Positions 29,848-39,323 of a stretch of DNA of 64,000 nt are shown here, piece after piece. Below the pieces are notes generated by a model. That model was not told the origin of the DNA and made no database searches. It saw nothing but the letters and a program-made list of their open reading frames with translations. The number at the start of each line of letters is the position of its first letter. Positions within the stretch are counted from its first letter, which is position 1. Both the position numbers and the translations under genes were made by a program. This DNA is from Cupriavidus taiwanensis (GTDB lineage Bacteria > Pseudomonadota > Gammaproteobacteria > Burkholderiales > Burkholderiaceae). The stretch is taken from contig NZ_LT977070.1 in the NCBI RefSeq assembly GCF_900250075.1, positions 2,488,734 to 2,552,733 of the forward strand. Direction: 5' to 3'.

Positions 29848-32800
29848 ATGAAACGCATGCTGTTCAACGCGACGCAACAGGAGGAATTGCGCGTCGCCAT
29901 CGTCGACGGTCAGAAGCTGATCGATATCGACATCGAGACTGCCGGGCGCGAACAGCGCAAGGGCAACATCTACAAGGGTGTCATCACCCGTATCGAACCT
30001 TCGCTGGAAGCCTGCTTCGTCAATTACGGCGAAGAGCGCCACGGCTTCCTGCCGTTCAAGGAAGTCGCGCGCGCCTTCTTCAAGGAAGGCATCGACGTGC
30101 GCAACGCGCGCATCCAGGACGCCCTGCATGAAGGCCAGGAACTGATCGTCCAGGTCGAAAAGGAAGAGCGCGGCAACAAGGGCGCGGCCCTGACCACCTT
30201 CATCTCGCTGGCCGGCCGCTATCTGGTGCTGATGCCGAACAACCCGCGCGGCGGCGGCGTGTCGCGCCGCATCGAGGGCGAAGACCGCCAGGAGCTGCGC
30301 GAGACCATGGCGCAGCTGACCGTGCCGGAAGGCATGAGCATCATCGCCCGCACTGCCGGCATCGGCCGCTCGGCCGAGGAACTGCAGTGGGACCTGAACT
30401 ACCTGCTGCAACTGTGGAAGGCCATCGACGGCGCCGCCGGCGACAACAAGGCGCCGCTGCTGATCTACCTCGAATCCAGCCTGGTGATTCGCGCCATCCG
30501 CGACTACTTCCAGCCGGATATCGGCGAGATCCTGATCGACACCGACGAGATCTACGAACAGGCGCGCGCCTTCATGAGCGTGGTGATGCCTGACAACATG
30601 AACCGCGTGAAGAAGTACCGCGACGACGTACCGCTGTTCTCGCGCTTCCAGATCGAGCACCAGATCGAATCGGCCTACTCGCGCATGGTGATGCTGCCGT
30701 CTGGCGGCGCCATCGTGATCGACCACACCGAGGCACTGGTGTCCGTGGACGTGAACTCGGCGCGCGCCACCAAGGGCGCCGACATCGAGGAAACCGCGCT
30801 GCGCACCAACCTCGAGGCCGCCGACGAAATCGCCCGCCAGCTGCGCCTGCGCGACCTGGGCGGCCTGATCGTGATCGACTTCATCGACATGGAGTCGGGC
30901 AAGGCCCAGAAGGACGTGGAGACGCGTCTGAAGGACGCGCTGCGCCACGACCGCGCGCGCGTGCAGATGGGCAAGATCAGCCGCTTCGGCCTGATGGAGC
31001 TGTCGCGCCAGCGCCTGCGCCCGTCGCTGTCCGAGGGCTCGCACATCACCTGCCCGCGCTGCAACGGCACCGGCCATATCCGCGATACCGAATCGTCCGC
31101 CCTGCAGGTGCTGCGCATCATCCAGGAAGAGGCGATGAAGGAAAACACCGCTGCCATCCACTGCCAGGTGCCGGTGGAGGTCGCCGCCTTCCTGCTGAAC
31201 GAGAAGCGCCAGGAAATCAACCTGATCGAGCTGCGCTTCAAGGTCAACGTGCTGCTGATTCCCAACAAGCACCTGGAAACGCCGCACTACAAGCTGGAGC
31301 GCCTGCGCCACGACGACCCGCGCCTGGAAGACAGCACCGCCAGCTACAAGATGGCCGAGGCTGCCGCCAAGGAACTGGAAGCCGACACCAGCTACAGCAG
31401 CCGCCGCAAGGAAGAAGCCAAGCCGCGCCAGGAAGCCGCGGTCAAGGGCATCACGCCCGAGCAGCCCGCCCCGGTCTCGGTGCCGCGCCCCGAGCGCGCG
31501 CCGCGCCCGGAAGCCGCGCCGGTGGCGCCGCCCGTGCCGGCCACCAAGCCGGTGGAAGCCGGCGGCTTTATCGCCTGGCTGAAGGGCCTGTTCGGTGCGC
31601 GCCCGGCCACTCCGCCGGTGGTGGAGCCGGCCAAGCCGGCAGCCGCCGCGGAAACCCGCAGCGCCGATGGCCGTCGTGAGCGCGGTCCGCGTGGCGAAGG
31701 CCGCGGCCAGCGTGGCGAGCGCGCCGAACGCGGCGAACGCACCGAACGCGCTGAGCGTGGCGACCGCCAGGGCCGCGGCCAGCGCGGTGAACGTGCCGAG
31801 CGCGGCGAACGCACCGAACGCGGCGAGCGTGGCGAACGCCAGGCCGCAGAGCGCGGCGAGCAGCGCGAGGGCCGTGGCGAACGCCAGGGCCGCCAGCCGC
31901 GCCAGCAAGGTGAAGGCCAGGCAGCGCCGGCCGTGGCGCGCCAGGCCGAGGCCGTGCCCGCCGAGCGCGCCCAGGGTGAACGCGCCGAGGCTCGCCAGGA
32001 AGGCCGCCGCGACCGCAACCAGGAACGCCGCGAGCGCCAGCGCGAACGCCAGCGCGAGCGCAGCGAACTGCGCGAAGCCGAAGCCGGCGAAGCGCCGCAG
32101 CCGGAAGCCATCGCTGCCGCCCAGGCCCTGGGCGTGCTGCCGCAGGCCCTGAACGAAGACACCCAGGCCCGCGCCGAACTGCCGGAAGGCGCCGAAGCTG
32201 TCGCCGAAGGTATCGCCGAAAGCGCGGAGACCGCCGAGGGCGAGGAACGCCGCCGCCGCAACCGCCGTGGCCGCAACCGCTATCGCCGCGAACGCGACGA
32301 GTCGGTGCAAGGCGTGGCGGGTGAAGGCGAAGGCTTCGCCCCGGCCAGCGCCGAAGCCGGCGCACCGGCCGAGCCCGCGCAGCAGCCGGCCGTGGCCGCG
32401 CAAGCCGCACCCGAAGCCGTCGAAGCAGTCCGCATCGCGGTGCCGGCAGATGTGACGCCGGCCCCGGCGGCGCAAGCCACCCCGGCGGTCCAGCCGGAGG
32501 CCGCGCCAGCTGCCGAACCTGCCGAGACTGTCACGCCGGTGGCCGTGGCGGTGACGGAGGCCGTTGCCGCCGAAGCCGGCGCCGAGCCTGCCGTCAGCGC
32601 CGCGGTGGAAACCGCTGCGCCGGTCGTGCCGGCCGCTGCCCCCGCCGCCACCCCCGCACCGGAGCCCGTGCTGGCACCGGTTGCGCAAACCGCTCCGGCG
32701 GCCGAGCCGGTAGCCCAGGCACCGGCACCGGCCCCGGTGGCCGCCGCAGCGCCGGCGTCGCTGGAAAACCTGGAGCCGATGCTGGCCACCGCCGGGCTGC

Positions 32801-32973
32801 AATGGGTCCATACCGACAGCGACAAGCTGCGCTCGGCCCAGGAAGCCGCCGCCCGCATCGTGCCCGCCCCGCGCGTGCCGCGCGAGCGCAAGCCGCTGCC
32901 GCCGCTGCCCCAGGGTCCGATGATCCTGGTGGAAACCGGCAGCCGCGAAGTGCAGATGGCATCGCAGCAGTAA
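29848..32973 (+). CDS. rne: Ribonuclease E
   Basis: The endonuclease that initiates most mRNA decay and processes rRNA and tRNA. 1041 residues. The catalytic half (1-520) shows the S1 domain ([21 protein letters not shown]), the metal-binding aspartates Asp301 ([10 protein letters not shown]) and Asp344 (VIDFIDMES), and the zinc-link cysteines Cys402 and Cys405 (CPRCNGTG), all within two positions of E. coli numbering. The C-terminal half is disordered: an Arg/Glu/Gly repeat tract (about 608-690), more charged sequence, then an Ala/Pro/Val-rich stretch, ending in a conserved-looking basic tail ([17 protein letters not shown]). A hairpin terminator follows. Confidence 0.98.
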   Translation: MKRMLFNATQQEELRVAIVDGQKLIDIDIETAGREQRKGNIYKGVITRIEPSLEACFVNYGEERHGFLPFKEVARAFFKEGIDVRNARIQDALHEGQELIVQVEKEERGNKGAALTTFISLAGRYLVLMPNNPRGGGVSRRIEGEDRQELRETMAQLTVPEGMSIIARTAGIGRSAEELQWDLNYLLQLWKAIDGAAGDNKAPLLIYLESSLVIRAIRDYFQPDIGEILIDTDEIYEQARAFMSVVMPDNMNRVKKYRDDVPLFSRFQIEHQIESAYSRMVMLPSGGAIVIDHTEALVSVDVNSARATKGADIEETALRTNLEAADEIARQLRLRDLGGLIVIDFIDMESGKAQKDVETRLKDALRHDRARVQMGKISRFGLMELSRQRLRPSLSEGSHITCPRCNGTGHIRDTESSALQVLRIIQEEAMKENTAAIHCQVPVEVAAFLLNEKRQEINLIELRFKVNVLLIPNKHLETPHYKLERLRHDDPRLEDSTASYKMAEAAAKELEADTSYSSRRKEEAKPRQEAAVKGITPEQPAPVSVPRPERAPRPEAAPVAPPVPATKPVEAGGFIAWLKGLFGARPATPPVVEPAKPAAAAETRSADGRRERGPRGEGRGQRGERAERGERTERAERGDRQGRGQRGERAERGERTERGERGERQAAERGEQREGRGERQGRQPRQQGEGQAAPAVARQAEAVPAERAQGERAEARQEGRRDRNQERRERQRERQRERSELREAEAGEAPQPEAIAAAQALGVLPQALNEDTQARAELPEGAEAVAEGIAESAETAEGEERRRRNRRGRNRYRRERDESVQGVAGEGEGFAPASAEAGAPAEPAQQPAVAAQAAPEAVEAVRIAVPADVTPAPAAQATPAVQPEAAPAAEPAETVTPVAVAVTEAVAAEAGAEPAVSAAVETAAPVVPAAAPAATPAPEPVLAPVAQTAPAAEPVAQAPAPAPVAAAAPASLENLEPMLATAGLQWVHTDSDKLRSAQEAAARIVPAPRVPRERKPLPPLPQGPMILVETGSREVQMASQQ
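31670..31900. repeat. Arg/Glu/Gly repeat-coding tract in rne
   Basis: Imperfect repeats of units such as [15 protein letters not shown] and GERGERQ recur twice or more within this stretch of rne. At DNA level they appear as near-copies of cgcggcgaacgcaccgaa. The tract is RNA-binding-like in composition and likely to vary in length between strains. Confidence 0.75.
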
Positions 32974-33003
32974 GCGACGCCGCTGCGCGGCAGCCAAAGC
33001 ATG

Positions 33004-33031
33004 AGGGGACGGCCTGGCCGTCCCCTTTTTT
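33004..33031 (+). terminator. Intrinsic terminator of rne
   Basis: The stem aggggacgg / ccgtcccct with a 5-nt loop is followed by six Ts. It starts 31 bp after the rne stop codon. Confidence 0.88.
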
Positions 33032-33198
33032 CATGGGCGGCGCGCTGGATGAATCCCCGTCATCACCGCGGGATGCGGATGCCCCGCCCCGGCCTCGGCT
33101 AGAATGGCAGCAGAAAGCATCCGGTCCCCCGAGCGCCCGCGCCACATCGCTTCCTGCGTTGCCGTCGCGCTCCCCGGACGCCGTGCCACCCACAGGCT

Positions 33199-34323
33199 AT
33201 GACCGAATCCGTCATCCCGATTTTCGACTTGCGCGACCATCGCTACCGCTCGATGACGCCCAGCATTCCCGGCAACCTGGTTGCGCCGACCGGACTGGTG
33301 GCCGACCGCCGCGGCCGGCCGCTGCACGACCTGCGCATCTCGGTGACGGACCGCTGCAACTTTCGCTGCGTCTACTGCATGCCGAAGGAAGTGTTCGACA
33401 AGGACTACACCTTCCTGCCGCATTCCGAGCTGCTCAGCTTCGAGGAGATCGAGCGCACCGCGCGCCTGTTCGTGGCCCACGGCGTCGAGAAAATCCGCCT
33501 GACCGGCGGCGAGCCGCTGCTGCGCAAGAACATCGAGCACCTGGTCGAGATGCTGGCGAAGATCGAAACCGTGTCGGGCAAGCCGCTGGACCTGACCCTG
33601 ACCACCAATGCCTCGCTGCTGGCGCGCAAGGCGCGCGCGCTGCGCGACGCGGGCCTGACACGGGTCAGCGTCAGCCTGGACGCGATCGACGATGCCACCT
33701 TCCGTCGCATGAACGACGTCGACTTCGCCGTCGCCGACGTGCTGCACGGCATCGAGACCGCGCAGGCCGTGGGCCTGGCGCCGATCAAGGTCAACATGGT
33801 GGTCAAGCGCGGCACCAACGACCAGGAAATCGTGCCGATGGCGCGCCACTTCCGCCACAGCGGCATCATCCTGCGCTTCATCGAATTCATGGACGTCGGC
33901 GCCAGCAACCACTGGCAGATGGACGAAGTGCTGCCGTCGGCCGAAGTGGTGAAGCGCATCGACGCCGAATTTCCGCTCGAACCGGTGCTGGCCAACTATG
34001 CGGGCGAGACCGCCGAACGCTGGCGCTACCGCGACGGCGCCGGCGAGATCGGCGTGATCTCCAGCGTCACCCACGCCTTCTGCGGCGACTGCAGCCGCAT
34101 CCGGCTGTCCACCGAAGGCCGGCTCTACCTGTGCCTGTTCGCCACCGAGGGCTTCGATCTGCGCGCGCTGCTGCGCGGCGGCTACAGCGAACTGGAAATC
34201 TCCAACGCCATCGCGCAGGTATGGCAGGGCCGCACCGACAACTATTCCGAGCAGCGCAGCGACCCGGCAGTGCGCGCGAAACGCGCCGAGCGCAAGATCG
34301 AGATGTCCTATATCGGCGGCTGA
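33199..34323 (+). CDS. moaA: GTP 3',8-cyclase (molybdopterin biosynthesis)
   Basis: MoaA is a radical-SAM enzyme that converts GTP to 3',8-cyclo-GTP, the first step of molybdenum-cofactor synthesis. The 374-residue protein has the SAM-cluster motif CNFRCVYC (near residue 55), SAM-binding TGGEPLLR, and a C-terminal second cluster ([18 protein letters not shown]). It ends in the Gly-Gly tail required for activity (YIGG). The first 45 residues extend beyond the E. coli start. It heads a moaA-mobA-moeA group with 21-bp and 17-bp gaps. A TAGAAT -10-like element lies about 100 bp upstream. Confidence 0.97.
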   Translation: MTESVIPIFDLRDHRYRSMTPSIPGNLVAPTGLVADRRGRPLHDLRISVTDRCNFRCVYCMPKEVFDKDYTFLPHSELLSFEEIERTARLFVAHGVEKIRLTGGEPLLRKNIEHLVEMLAKIETVSGKPLDLTLTTNASLLARKARALRDAGLTRVSVSLDAIDDATFRRMNDVDFAVADVLHGIETAQAVGLAPIKVNMVVKRGTNDQEIVPMARHFRHSGIILRFIEFMDVGASNHWQMDEVLPSAEVVKRIDAEFPLEPVLANYAGETAERWRYRDGAGEIGVISSVTHAFCGDCSRIRLSTEGRLYLCLFATEGFDLRALLRGGYSELEISNAIAQVWQGRTDNYSEQRSDPAVRAKRAERKIEMSYIGG

Positions 34324-34344
34324 ACCCGCCGCACATCGAACTCC

Positions 34345-34944
34345 ATGATTGCACGCGACGACATTACCGGCCTGATTCTCGCAGGCGGCAGGGGCAGCCG
34401 CATGGGCGGCACCGACAAGGGCCTGCAGCCGCTGCATGGCACGCCGATGGCGATGCACACGATGATGCGGCTCACGCCCCAGGTGGGCGGGCTGATGATC
34501 AACGCCAACCGCAACCTGGCCGCCTATGAGTCCTTCGGCGTGCCGGTCTACACCGACTCCGTGCCCGACTTCGCCGGCCCGCTGGCCGGGATGCTGGCCG
34601 GCCTGGAACAATGCGCGACCCCGTGGATGGTGACGGCGCCGTGCGATTCGCCGTTCCTGCCGACCGACCTGGTGGCGCGCCTGGCACAGGCGATCGAGGC
34701 CGAAGGCGCCGAGCTGGCGATCCCGGTCACGCTGGACCAGGATGGCCGGCGCCAGGCCCAGCCGGTGTTCTGCCTGATGCCGGTCAGTGCGCTCGACAGC
34801 CTGGTGGCTTATCTTTCCGGGGGCGGCCGCAAGATCGAGACCTGGGCCGCCTCGCAGCGGCTGGCCGAGGTGCTGTTCGACGACGCCGCGGCCTTTGCCA
34901 ATATCAACACCCTGGACGAACTACGCGCGCACGAAGCGCGCTGA
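34345..34944 (+). CDS. mobA: Molybdenum cofactor guanylyltransferase
   Basis: MobA attaches GMP to molybdopterin to give the bis-MGD cofactor. The 199-residue protein has the nucleotide-binding loop LILAGGRGSRMGGTDKGLQPL near the start, and the metal-binding aspartate in TAPCDSPFLP. It lies 21 bp after moaA and 17 bp before moeA, so the three genes form one operon. Confidence 0.95.
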   Translation: MIARDDITGLILAGGRGSRMGGTDKGLQPLHGTPMAMHTMMRLTPQVGGLMINANRNLAAYESFGVPVYTDSVPDFAGPLAGMLAGLEQCATPWMVTAPCDSPFLPTDLVARLAQAIEAEGAELAIPVTLDQDGRRQAQPVFCLMPVSALDSLVAYLSGGGRKIETWAASQRLAEVLFDDAAAFANINTLDELRAHEAR

Positions 34945-34961
34945 ATCCCCGCCGAGCCGCC

Positions 34962-36260
34962 ATGCCCTCCTTGCAATCCGTCATTTCCTGCCTGTCCGAC
35001 TACGATCCCACGGCATTGCCGGTGGACCAGGCCAACCGCATCATCGGCGAGGTGGTCGAGCCGGTGCGCGGCATCGAGCAGTTGCCGATCCGCAGTGCGC
35101 TGGACCGGGTGCTGGCCGAGGACATCGTCTCGACCATCGACGTGCCGGCGCATGACAACTCGGCGATGGACGGCTATGCCTTCCACGGTGCGGCCCTGGC
35201 CGCGGCGCAGACCGCCACGGTCGAGCTCGAGGTGATCGGCAGCGCCCTGGCGGGCGGTGCCGGCGCGCTGGCACCGACCGCGGTGCAGGCGGTGCGTATC
35301 ATGACCGGCGCGGTGATGCCGGCCGGCTGCGATACGGTGGTGCCGCAGGAGTTTGTCGAAACCGTCGCCAACGGCGCGCGCATCCGCTTTGCCGCGGACT
35401 GCGTCCGTATCGGCGACAACCGGCGCCTGCGCGGCGAAGACCTGGCCCGTGGCCAGGCCGCGCTGCAGGCCGGGCGCATCCTGCAGCCAGCCGACCTTGG
35501 CCTGCTGGCGTCGCTGGGCGTGGCCGAGGTGCGGGTGCGCAGGCGCCTGCGCGTGGCGTTCTTCTCCACCGGCGACGAGCTGCGCTCGATCGGCGAGCCG
35601 CTCGATCCCGGCTGCGTCTACGACTCCAACCGCTACACGCTGCACGGCATGCTGCGCCGGATGAACGTGGACCTGCTCGACATGGGCGTGGTGCGCGACG
35701 ATCCCGAGTCGCTCGAAGCCGCTTTCCGCACCGCCTGCGAAAGCGCCGACGCGGTCATCACCTCGGGCGGGGTCTCGGTCGGCGAGGCCGACTACACCAA
35801 GCAGATCATGGCGCGCCTGGGCGATGTCACGTTCTGGAAGATCGCCATGCGCCCGGGCCGGCCGATGGCGTTCGGGCGGATCCAGGCCGACGGCGCGGGC
35901 GCGCACTCGGCCCTGCTGTTCGGCCTGCCTGGCAATCCGGTGGCGGTGATGGTCACCTTCTACCATTTCGTGCGGGCGGCGCTGCACCGGCTGATGGGTG
36001 CGACGGTGCCGCCGCTGCCGCTGCTGCGCGTGCGCAGCGCGCAGGCGATCCGCAAGAAGCCGGGGCGCACCGAGTACCAGCGCGGCATCCTGGCGCGCGC
36101 CGGCGACGGCGAGTGGGAAGTGCGCATCACCGGCCAGCAGGGCTCGGGCGTGCTGCGCTCGATGAGCGAGGCCAACTGCTTTATCGTGCTCGGCCACGAG
36201 CAGGATTCGGTCAAGGCCGGCGACGCGGTCGAGGTGATGCTGTTCGACGGGCTGGTTTGA
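34962..36260 (+). CDS. moeA: Molybdopterin molybdenumtransferase
   Basis: MoeA inserts molybdate into adenylated molybdopterin. The start chosen is ATG at 34962 (MPSLQSVISCLSDYDPTALP), giving 432 residues; the frame is open upstream over mobA but that is a shadow. Family motifs: VPAHDNSAMDGYAF in domain III, FFSTGDELRSIGEPLDPGCVYDSNRY, TSGGVSVGEADYTK and FGLPGNPVAVMVTF. It is the third gene of the moaA-mobA-moeA operon. Confidence 0.96.
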   Translation: MPSLQSVISCLSDYDPTALPVDQANRIIGEVVEPVRGIEQLPIRSALDRVLAEDIVSTIDVPAHDNSAMDGYAFHGAALAAAQTATVELEVIGSALAGGAGALAPTAVQAVRIMTGAVMPAGCDTVVPQEFVETVANGARIRFAADCVRIGDNRRLRGEDLARGQAALQAGRILQPADLGLLASLGVAEVRVRRRLRVAFFSTGDELRSIGEPLDPGCVYDSNRYTLHGMLRRMNVDLLDMGVVRDDPESLEAAFRTACESADAVITSGGVSVGEADYTKQIMARLGDVTFWKIAMRPGRPMAFGRIQADGAGAHSALLFGLPGNPVAVMVTFYHFVRAALHRLMGATVPPLPLLRVRSAQAIRKKPGRTEYQRGILARAGDGEWEVRITGQQGSGVLRSMSEANCFIVLGHEQDSVKAGDAVEVMLFDGLV

Positions 36261-36453
36261 CCGGTACGGCGGGGGCTGCGCGCAACCATTCACTACACGA
36301 TCGTAGCAATGTGTCGTTTTTGTGCCGCACATTTGCCGCCGCGGCACCGTTGCCGCCGGGCTTTCGGCTGCCCCGCGGCCGCCGGGCTATGCTTGGCATC
36401 GGCCAATCGCTACACTTGGCGCACGATTCAGAAACATTCGAGTATCCCCCGTC

Positions 36454-36735
36454 ATGAATCAGGAGATTGCGTACCTCCACCCCGTCAAGACCGCCCGCGC
36501 GCTGGTGCTGGTCTACCTGTGCTTCTCGCTGCCGATCGTGTCGCTGGGCCTGTTTGTCACCTTCGTCCGCTATGGTGACCTGCCGGCGATCACGGTGTTC
36601 AGCGCGATCATCCTCAATGCGCTGATTGGCTTCGGTCTGCTGTGGCTGGCCTGCAAGGCCTACAACTGGGTGGCCGCCCGCTTCGGCGGGATCGAAGTCC
36701 ACGTGCGCGAGCTGGCCCCCGAAGCAGACCGCTGA
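36454..36735 (+). CDS. Small two-span membrane protein, function unknown
   Basis: A 93-residue protein starting at ATG 36454 (MNQEIAYLHPVKTARALVLV), with two hydrophobic segments, about residues 15-38 (ALVLVYLCFSLPIVSLGLFV) and 49-66 (VFSAIILNALIGFGLLWL). The C-terminus is short and charged. I do not recognise the family. It lies 193 bp after moeA on the same strand and converges on rmuC across a 79-bp gap. The regular frame and clear start support a real gene. Confidence 0.7.
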   Translation: MNQEIAYLHPVKTARALVLVYLCFSLPIVSLGLFVTFVRYGDLPAITVFSAIILNALIGFGLLWLACKAYNWVAARFGGIEVHVRELAPEADR

Positions 36736-36814
36736 ACGGGGCAGCGCCAGTCCCGGCCGGGACCCAGGCCGGCCGCCTCACCCGCTTCCCTCCGACACCT
36801 GCCCCGCGGCACGC

Positions 36815-38314
36815 TCAGGCCCGGCTGTTTTCCGCGTTCTCAGGGCTTTCCGGCATGCCGTCCGCCGGCGCATCAAGCCCGAGCCCCAGCAACTGCTGCG
36901 CGGCCTCGCCCGGCAGCGCTTCCACCGTGCGCAGCTTGCGCGCCATCTGCCGCGTGCGCACCTCCGCCTGCTCGATATTGCGCGCGGCACGTTCCAGCGT
37001 ATCGCGGGTCTTGGCCAGCACGTCGCCAAACTTGCCGAATTCGGTCTTGACCGCGCCCAGCACTTCCCACACCTCGCTCGAGCGCTTTTCCAGCGCCAGC
37101 GTGCGGAACCCCATCTGCAGGCTGTTCAGCAGCGCGGTCAGCGTGGTGGGACCAGCCACGGTCACGCGATAGTCGCGCTGCAGCTGGTCGGTCAGGCCGG
37201 GACGGCGCAGCACCTCGGCATAAAGCCCTTCGGTCGGCAGGAACAGGATGGCAAAGTCGGTGGTCTGCGGCGGCGCCAGGTATTTTTCAGCGATGGTCTG
37301 GGCCTCGCGCCGCAGCGCCGTTTCCAGTTCGCGGCCGAACGCCAGTACGCCGTCCGGATCGCCGCGCTCCTGCGCGTCGACCAGGCGCTCGTACTGCTCC
37401 TTGGGAAACTTGGCGTCGACCGGCAGCCAGACCGGCGCATGGTCCCCACCCGCCGCCTTGCCGGGCAGGCGGATGGCAAACTCGACGCGCGCGCCCGAGT
37501 TGCGCACGGTCTCGACGTTCTTGCCGTACTGGTCCGGCGTCAGCATCTGCTCCAGCAGCATCTCCAGCTGCACCTCGCCCCAGGTGCCGCGCGACTTCAC
37601 GTTGGTCAGCACCTTCTTCAGGTCGCCCACGCCCTGCGCCAGCACCTGCATCTCGCCCAGGCCGCGATGCACCTGCTCGAGACGGTCCGACACCAGCCGG
37701 AACGATTCGCCCAGGCGCTGCTCCAGCGTCGCGTGCAGCTTCTCGTCGACGGTGCGGCGCATTTCCTCGAGCTTGGCGGCGTTGTTGGCCTCGATGTCCT
37801 GCAGCTTCCGCTCCAGCGTGGCACGGACCTCGGCCAGGCGCCGCTCGTTGGCCTCGGACAGTTGCGCCAGCTGCTGCTGCAGGCCGTCGCCAAAGCGGCG
37901 CAGCGTGCCGGCCTGCTCGTCGCGCGCCTGCTGCGACTGCAGCATCAGGTGCTGGCGCACCTGTTCCAGTTGCTGGGTGTTGGTCTCGGTCAGCTTGGCC
38001 AGCTGCTGCGCAAAGGTGTCGATCTGGTTGTTCTGCAGCGTGGCGATGCCGGTCAGCTGCGACGACAGCGCCTGCTGGAAGCGCAGCATCTGCTGCGCCG
38101 ACTCGCCGCGGCTGCCGCGCGCGGCCTCGGCCACCTCGGTGCGCACCTCGCGCTCCAGCCGCTCCATGCCGCGCGCCTGCTCCAGCCGCATCTCGTCGAG
38201 CTGCCGCGCCATGCCGGCCCCGGATGACCCGGCCTGCTGGCGCAGCAACACGATCACCAGCAGCACGACCGCGAGCAGCGCCGCGGCCAGCGTCAGGAAC
38301 GGAATCAGGGTCAT
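36815..38314 (-). CDS. rmuC: DNA recombination protein RmuC
   Basis: RmuC limits recombination between inverted repeats; its exact activity is unclear. The 499-residue protein has one N-terminal membrane segment (residues 3-24), a long coiled coil (about 35-230, rich in Gln, Glu and Arg), then the RmuC domain with GTWGEVQLEMLLEQML, LPVDAKFPKEQYERLV and TDFAILFLPTEGLYAEVL, which resembles a restriction-endonuclease fold. Its start is 9 bp from the stop of the upstream dehydrogenase gene, so they are probably cotranscribed. Confidence 0.95.
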   Translation of the reverse strand: MTLIPFLTLAAALLAVVLLVIVLLRQQAGSSGAGMARQLDEMRLEQARGMERLEREVRTEVAEAARGSRGESAQQMLRFQQALSSQLTGIATLQNNQIDTFAQQLAKLTETNTQQLEQVRQHLMLQSQQARDEQAGTLRRFGDGLQQQLAQLSEANERRLAEVRATLERKLQDIEANNAAKLEEMRRTVDEKLHATLEQRLGESFRLVSDRLEQVHRGLGEMQVLAQGVGDLKKVLTNVKSRGTWGEVQLEMLLEQMLTPDQYGKNVETVRNSGARVEFAIRLPGKAAGGDHAPVWLPVDAKFPKEQYERLVDAQERGDPDGVLAFGRELETALRREAQTIAEKYLAPPQTTDFAILFLPTEGLYAEVLRRPGLTDQLQRDYRVTVAGPTTLTALLNSLQMGFRTLALEKRSSEVWEVLGAVKTEFGKFGDVLAKTRDTLERAARNIEQAEVRTRQMARKLRTVEALPGEAAQQLLGLGLDAPADGMPESPENAENSRA

Positions 38315-38323
38315 GCGAAAACC

Positions 38324-39319
38324 TCAGCGGCGATGCGCCATCACTTCAGGGTTGATTACGGTGGGCGGATGGCCGGCCTGCGGGCCCTGGTCGAGCGCCG
38401 CGATCAGGTTGTCGGCGGCGAGCATGGCCATGGCGCGGCGGGTTTTCTCGGACGCGCTGGCGATATGCGGCGTCAGCACGACGTTGGGCACCGTCAGCAA
38501 GTCTGGATGGACGGCCGGCTCGCCCTCGAACACATCTAGGCCGGCACCGAAGATGCGCTTGTCGCGCAGTGCCTGCGCCAGCGCGGCATCGTCGACGATG
38601 CCGCCGCGCGCCAGGTTCACCAGCGTCGCGGTGGGCTTCATCAGCGCCAGCTCGGCGGCACCGATGGCATGGTGGCTCTGCGGGCCGTACGGCAGCACCA
38701 GCAGCAGGTGGTCGGACTGGCGCAGCAGGTCTTCCTTGCCGACATAGCGGGCGTTGAGCGCGCGCTCGGTCTCGGCCGGCAGCTGGCTGCGGTTGTGGTA
38801 CAGCACGTTCATGCCAAACCCGCCCGCACGCCGCGCCAGCGCCTGGCCGATGCGGCCCATGCCGAGGATGCCCAGCGTGCTGCCGTACAGGTCCATGCCG
38901 ACCAGCATGTCGTAGCTCCAGCGCTGCCACTTGCCGGCGCGCAGGTAGTGCTCGGCCTCGGTGACGCGGCGCGCGGTCGCCATCAGCAGGGCCCAGCCGA
39001 AATCTGCGGTGGTCTCGGTCAGCACGTCCGGGGTATTGGTGGCGACGATGCCCGCGGCCGTCAGCGCCGGCAGGTCCAGGTTGTTGTAGCCGACCGCCAT
39101 GTTGCACACCGCGCGCAACGCCGGCAGCCCGGCGATGACCCCGGCGTCGATGCGGTCGGCGGCGTTGGCCAGCACGCCGGCCTTGCCCGCCAGCCGCGCC
39201 TTCAGCGCGGCGGCGTCGAGCACCGCGTCCTGCTGGTTGTCATCGACTTCGAAATACTGCGCCAGGTGCGCGATGACCTCGGGATAGATGGCGCGGGTGA
39301 CCAGGACGGACGGCTTCAT
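38324..39319 (-). CDS. D-2-hydroxyacid dehydrogenase (GhrB / glycerate dehydrogenase type)
   Basis: A 331-residue NAD(P)-dependent dehydrogenase. The Rossmann motif is LGILGMGRIGQALARRA; active-site residues are Arg in NLARGGIVDDAAL, Glu in DVFEGEPAVHPDL and His in TPHIASASE. This pattern fits glyoxylate/hydroxypyruvate reductases and related 2-ketoaldonate reductases. The substrate is inferred only at the family level. It lies between a Na+/H+ antiporter (4-bp gap) and rmuC (9-bp gap). Confidence 0.9.
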   Translation of the reverse strand: MKPSVLVTRAIYPEVIAHLAQYFEVDDNQQDAVLDAAALKARLAGKAGVLANAADRIDAGVIAGLPALRAVCNMAVGYNNLDLPALTAAGIVATNTPDVLTETTADFGWALLMATARRVTEAEHYLRAGKWQRWSYDMLVGMDLYGSTLGILGMGRIGQALARRAGGFGMNVLYHNRSQLPAETERALNARYVGKEDLLRQSDHLLLVLPYGPQSHHAIGAAELALMKPTATLVNLARGGIVDDAALAQALRDKRIFGAGLDVFEGEPAVHPDLLTVPNVVLTPHIASASEKTRRAMAMLAADNLIAALDQGPQAGHPPTVINPEVMAHRR

Positions 39320-39323
39320 GGCA

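Noticed and set aside
29494..32997. A 1167-residue open frame antisense to rne
   Set aside because: It mirrors the GC-rich, repeat-coded RNase E sequence; codon composition is low-complexity, there is no ribosome-binding site, and the sense gene has all catalytic residues.
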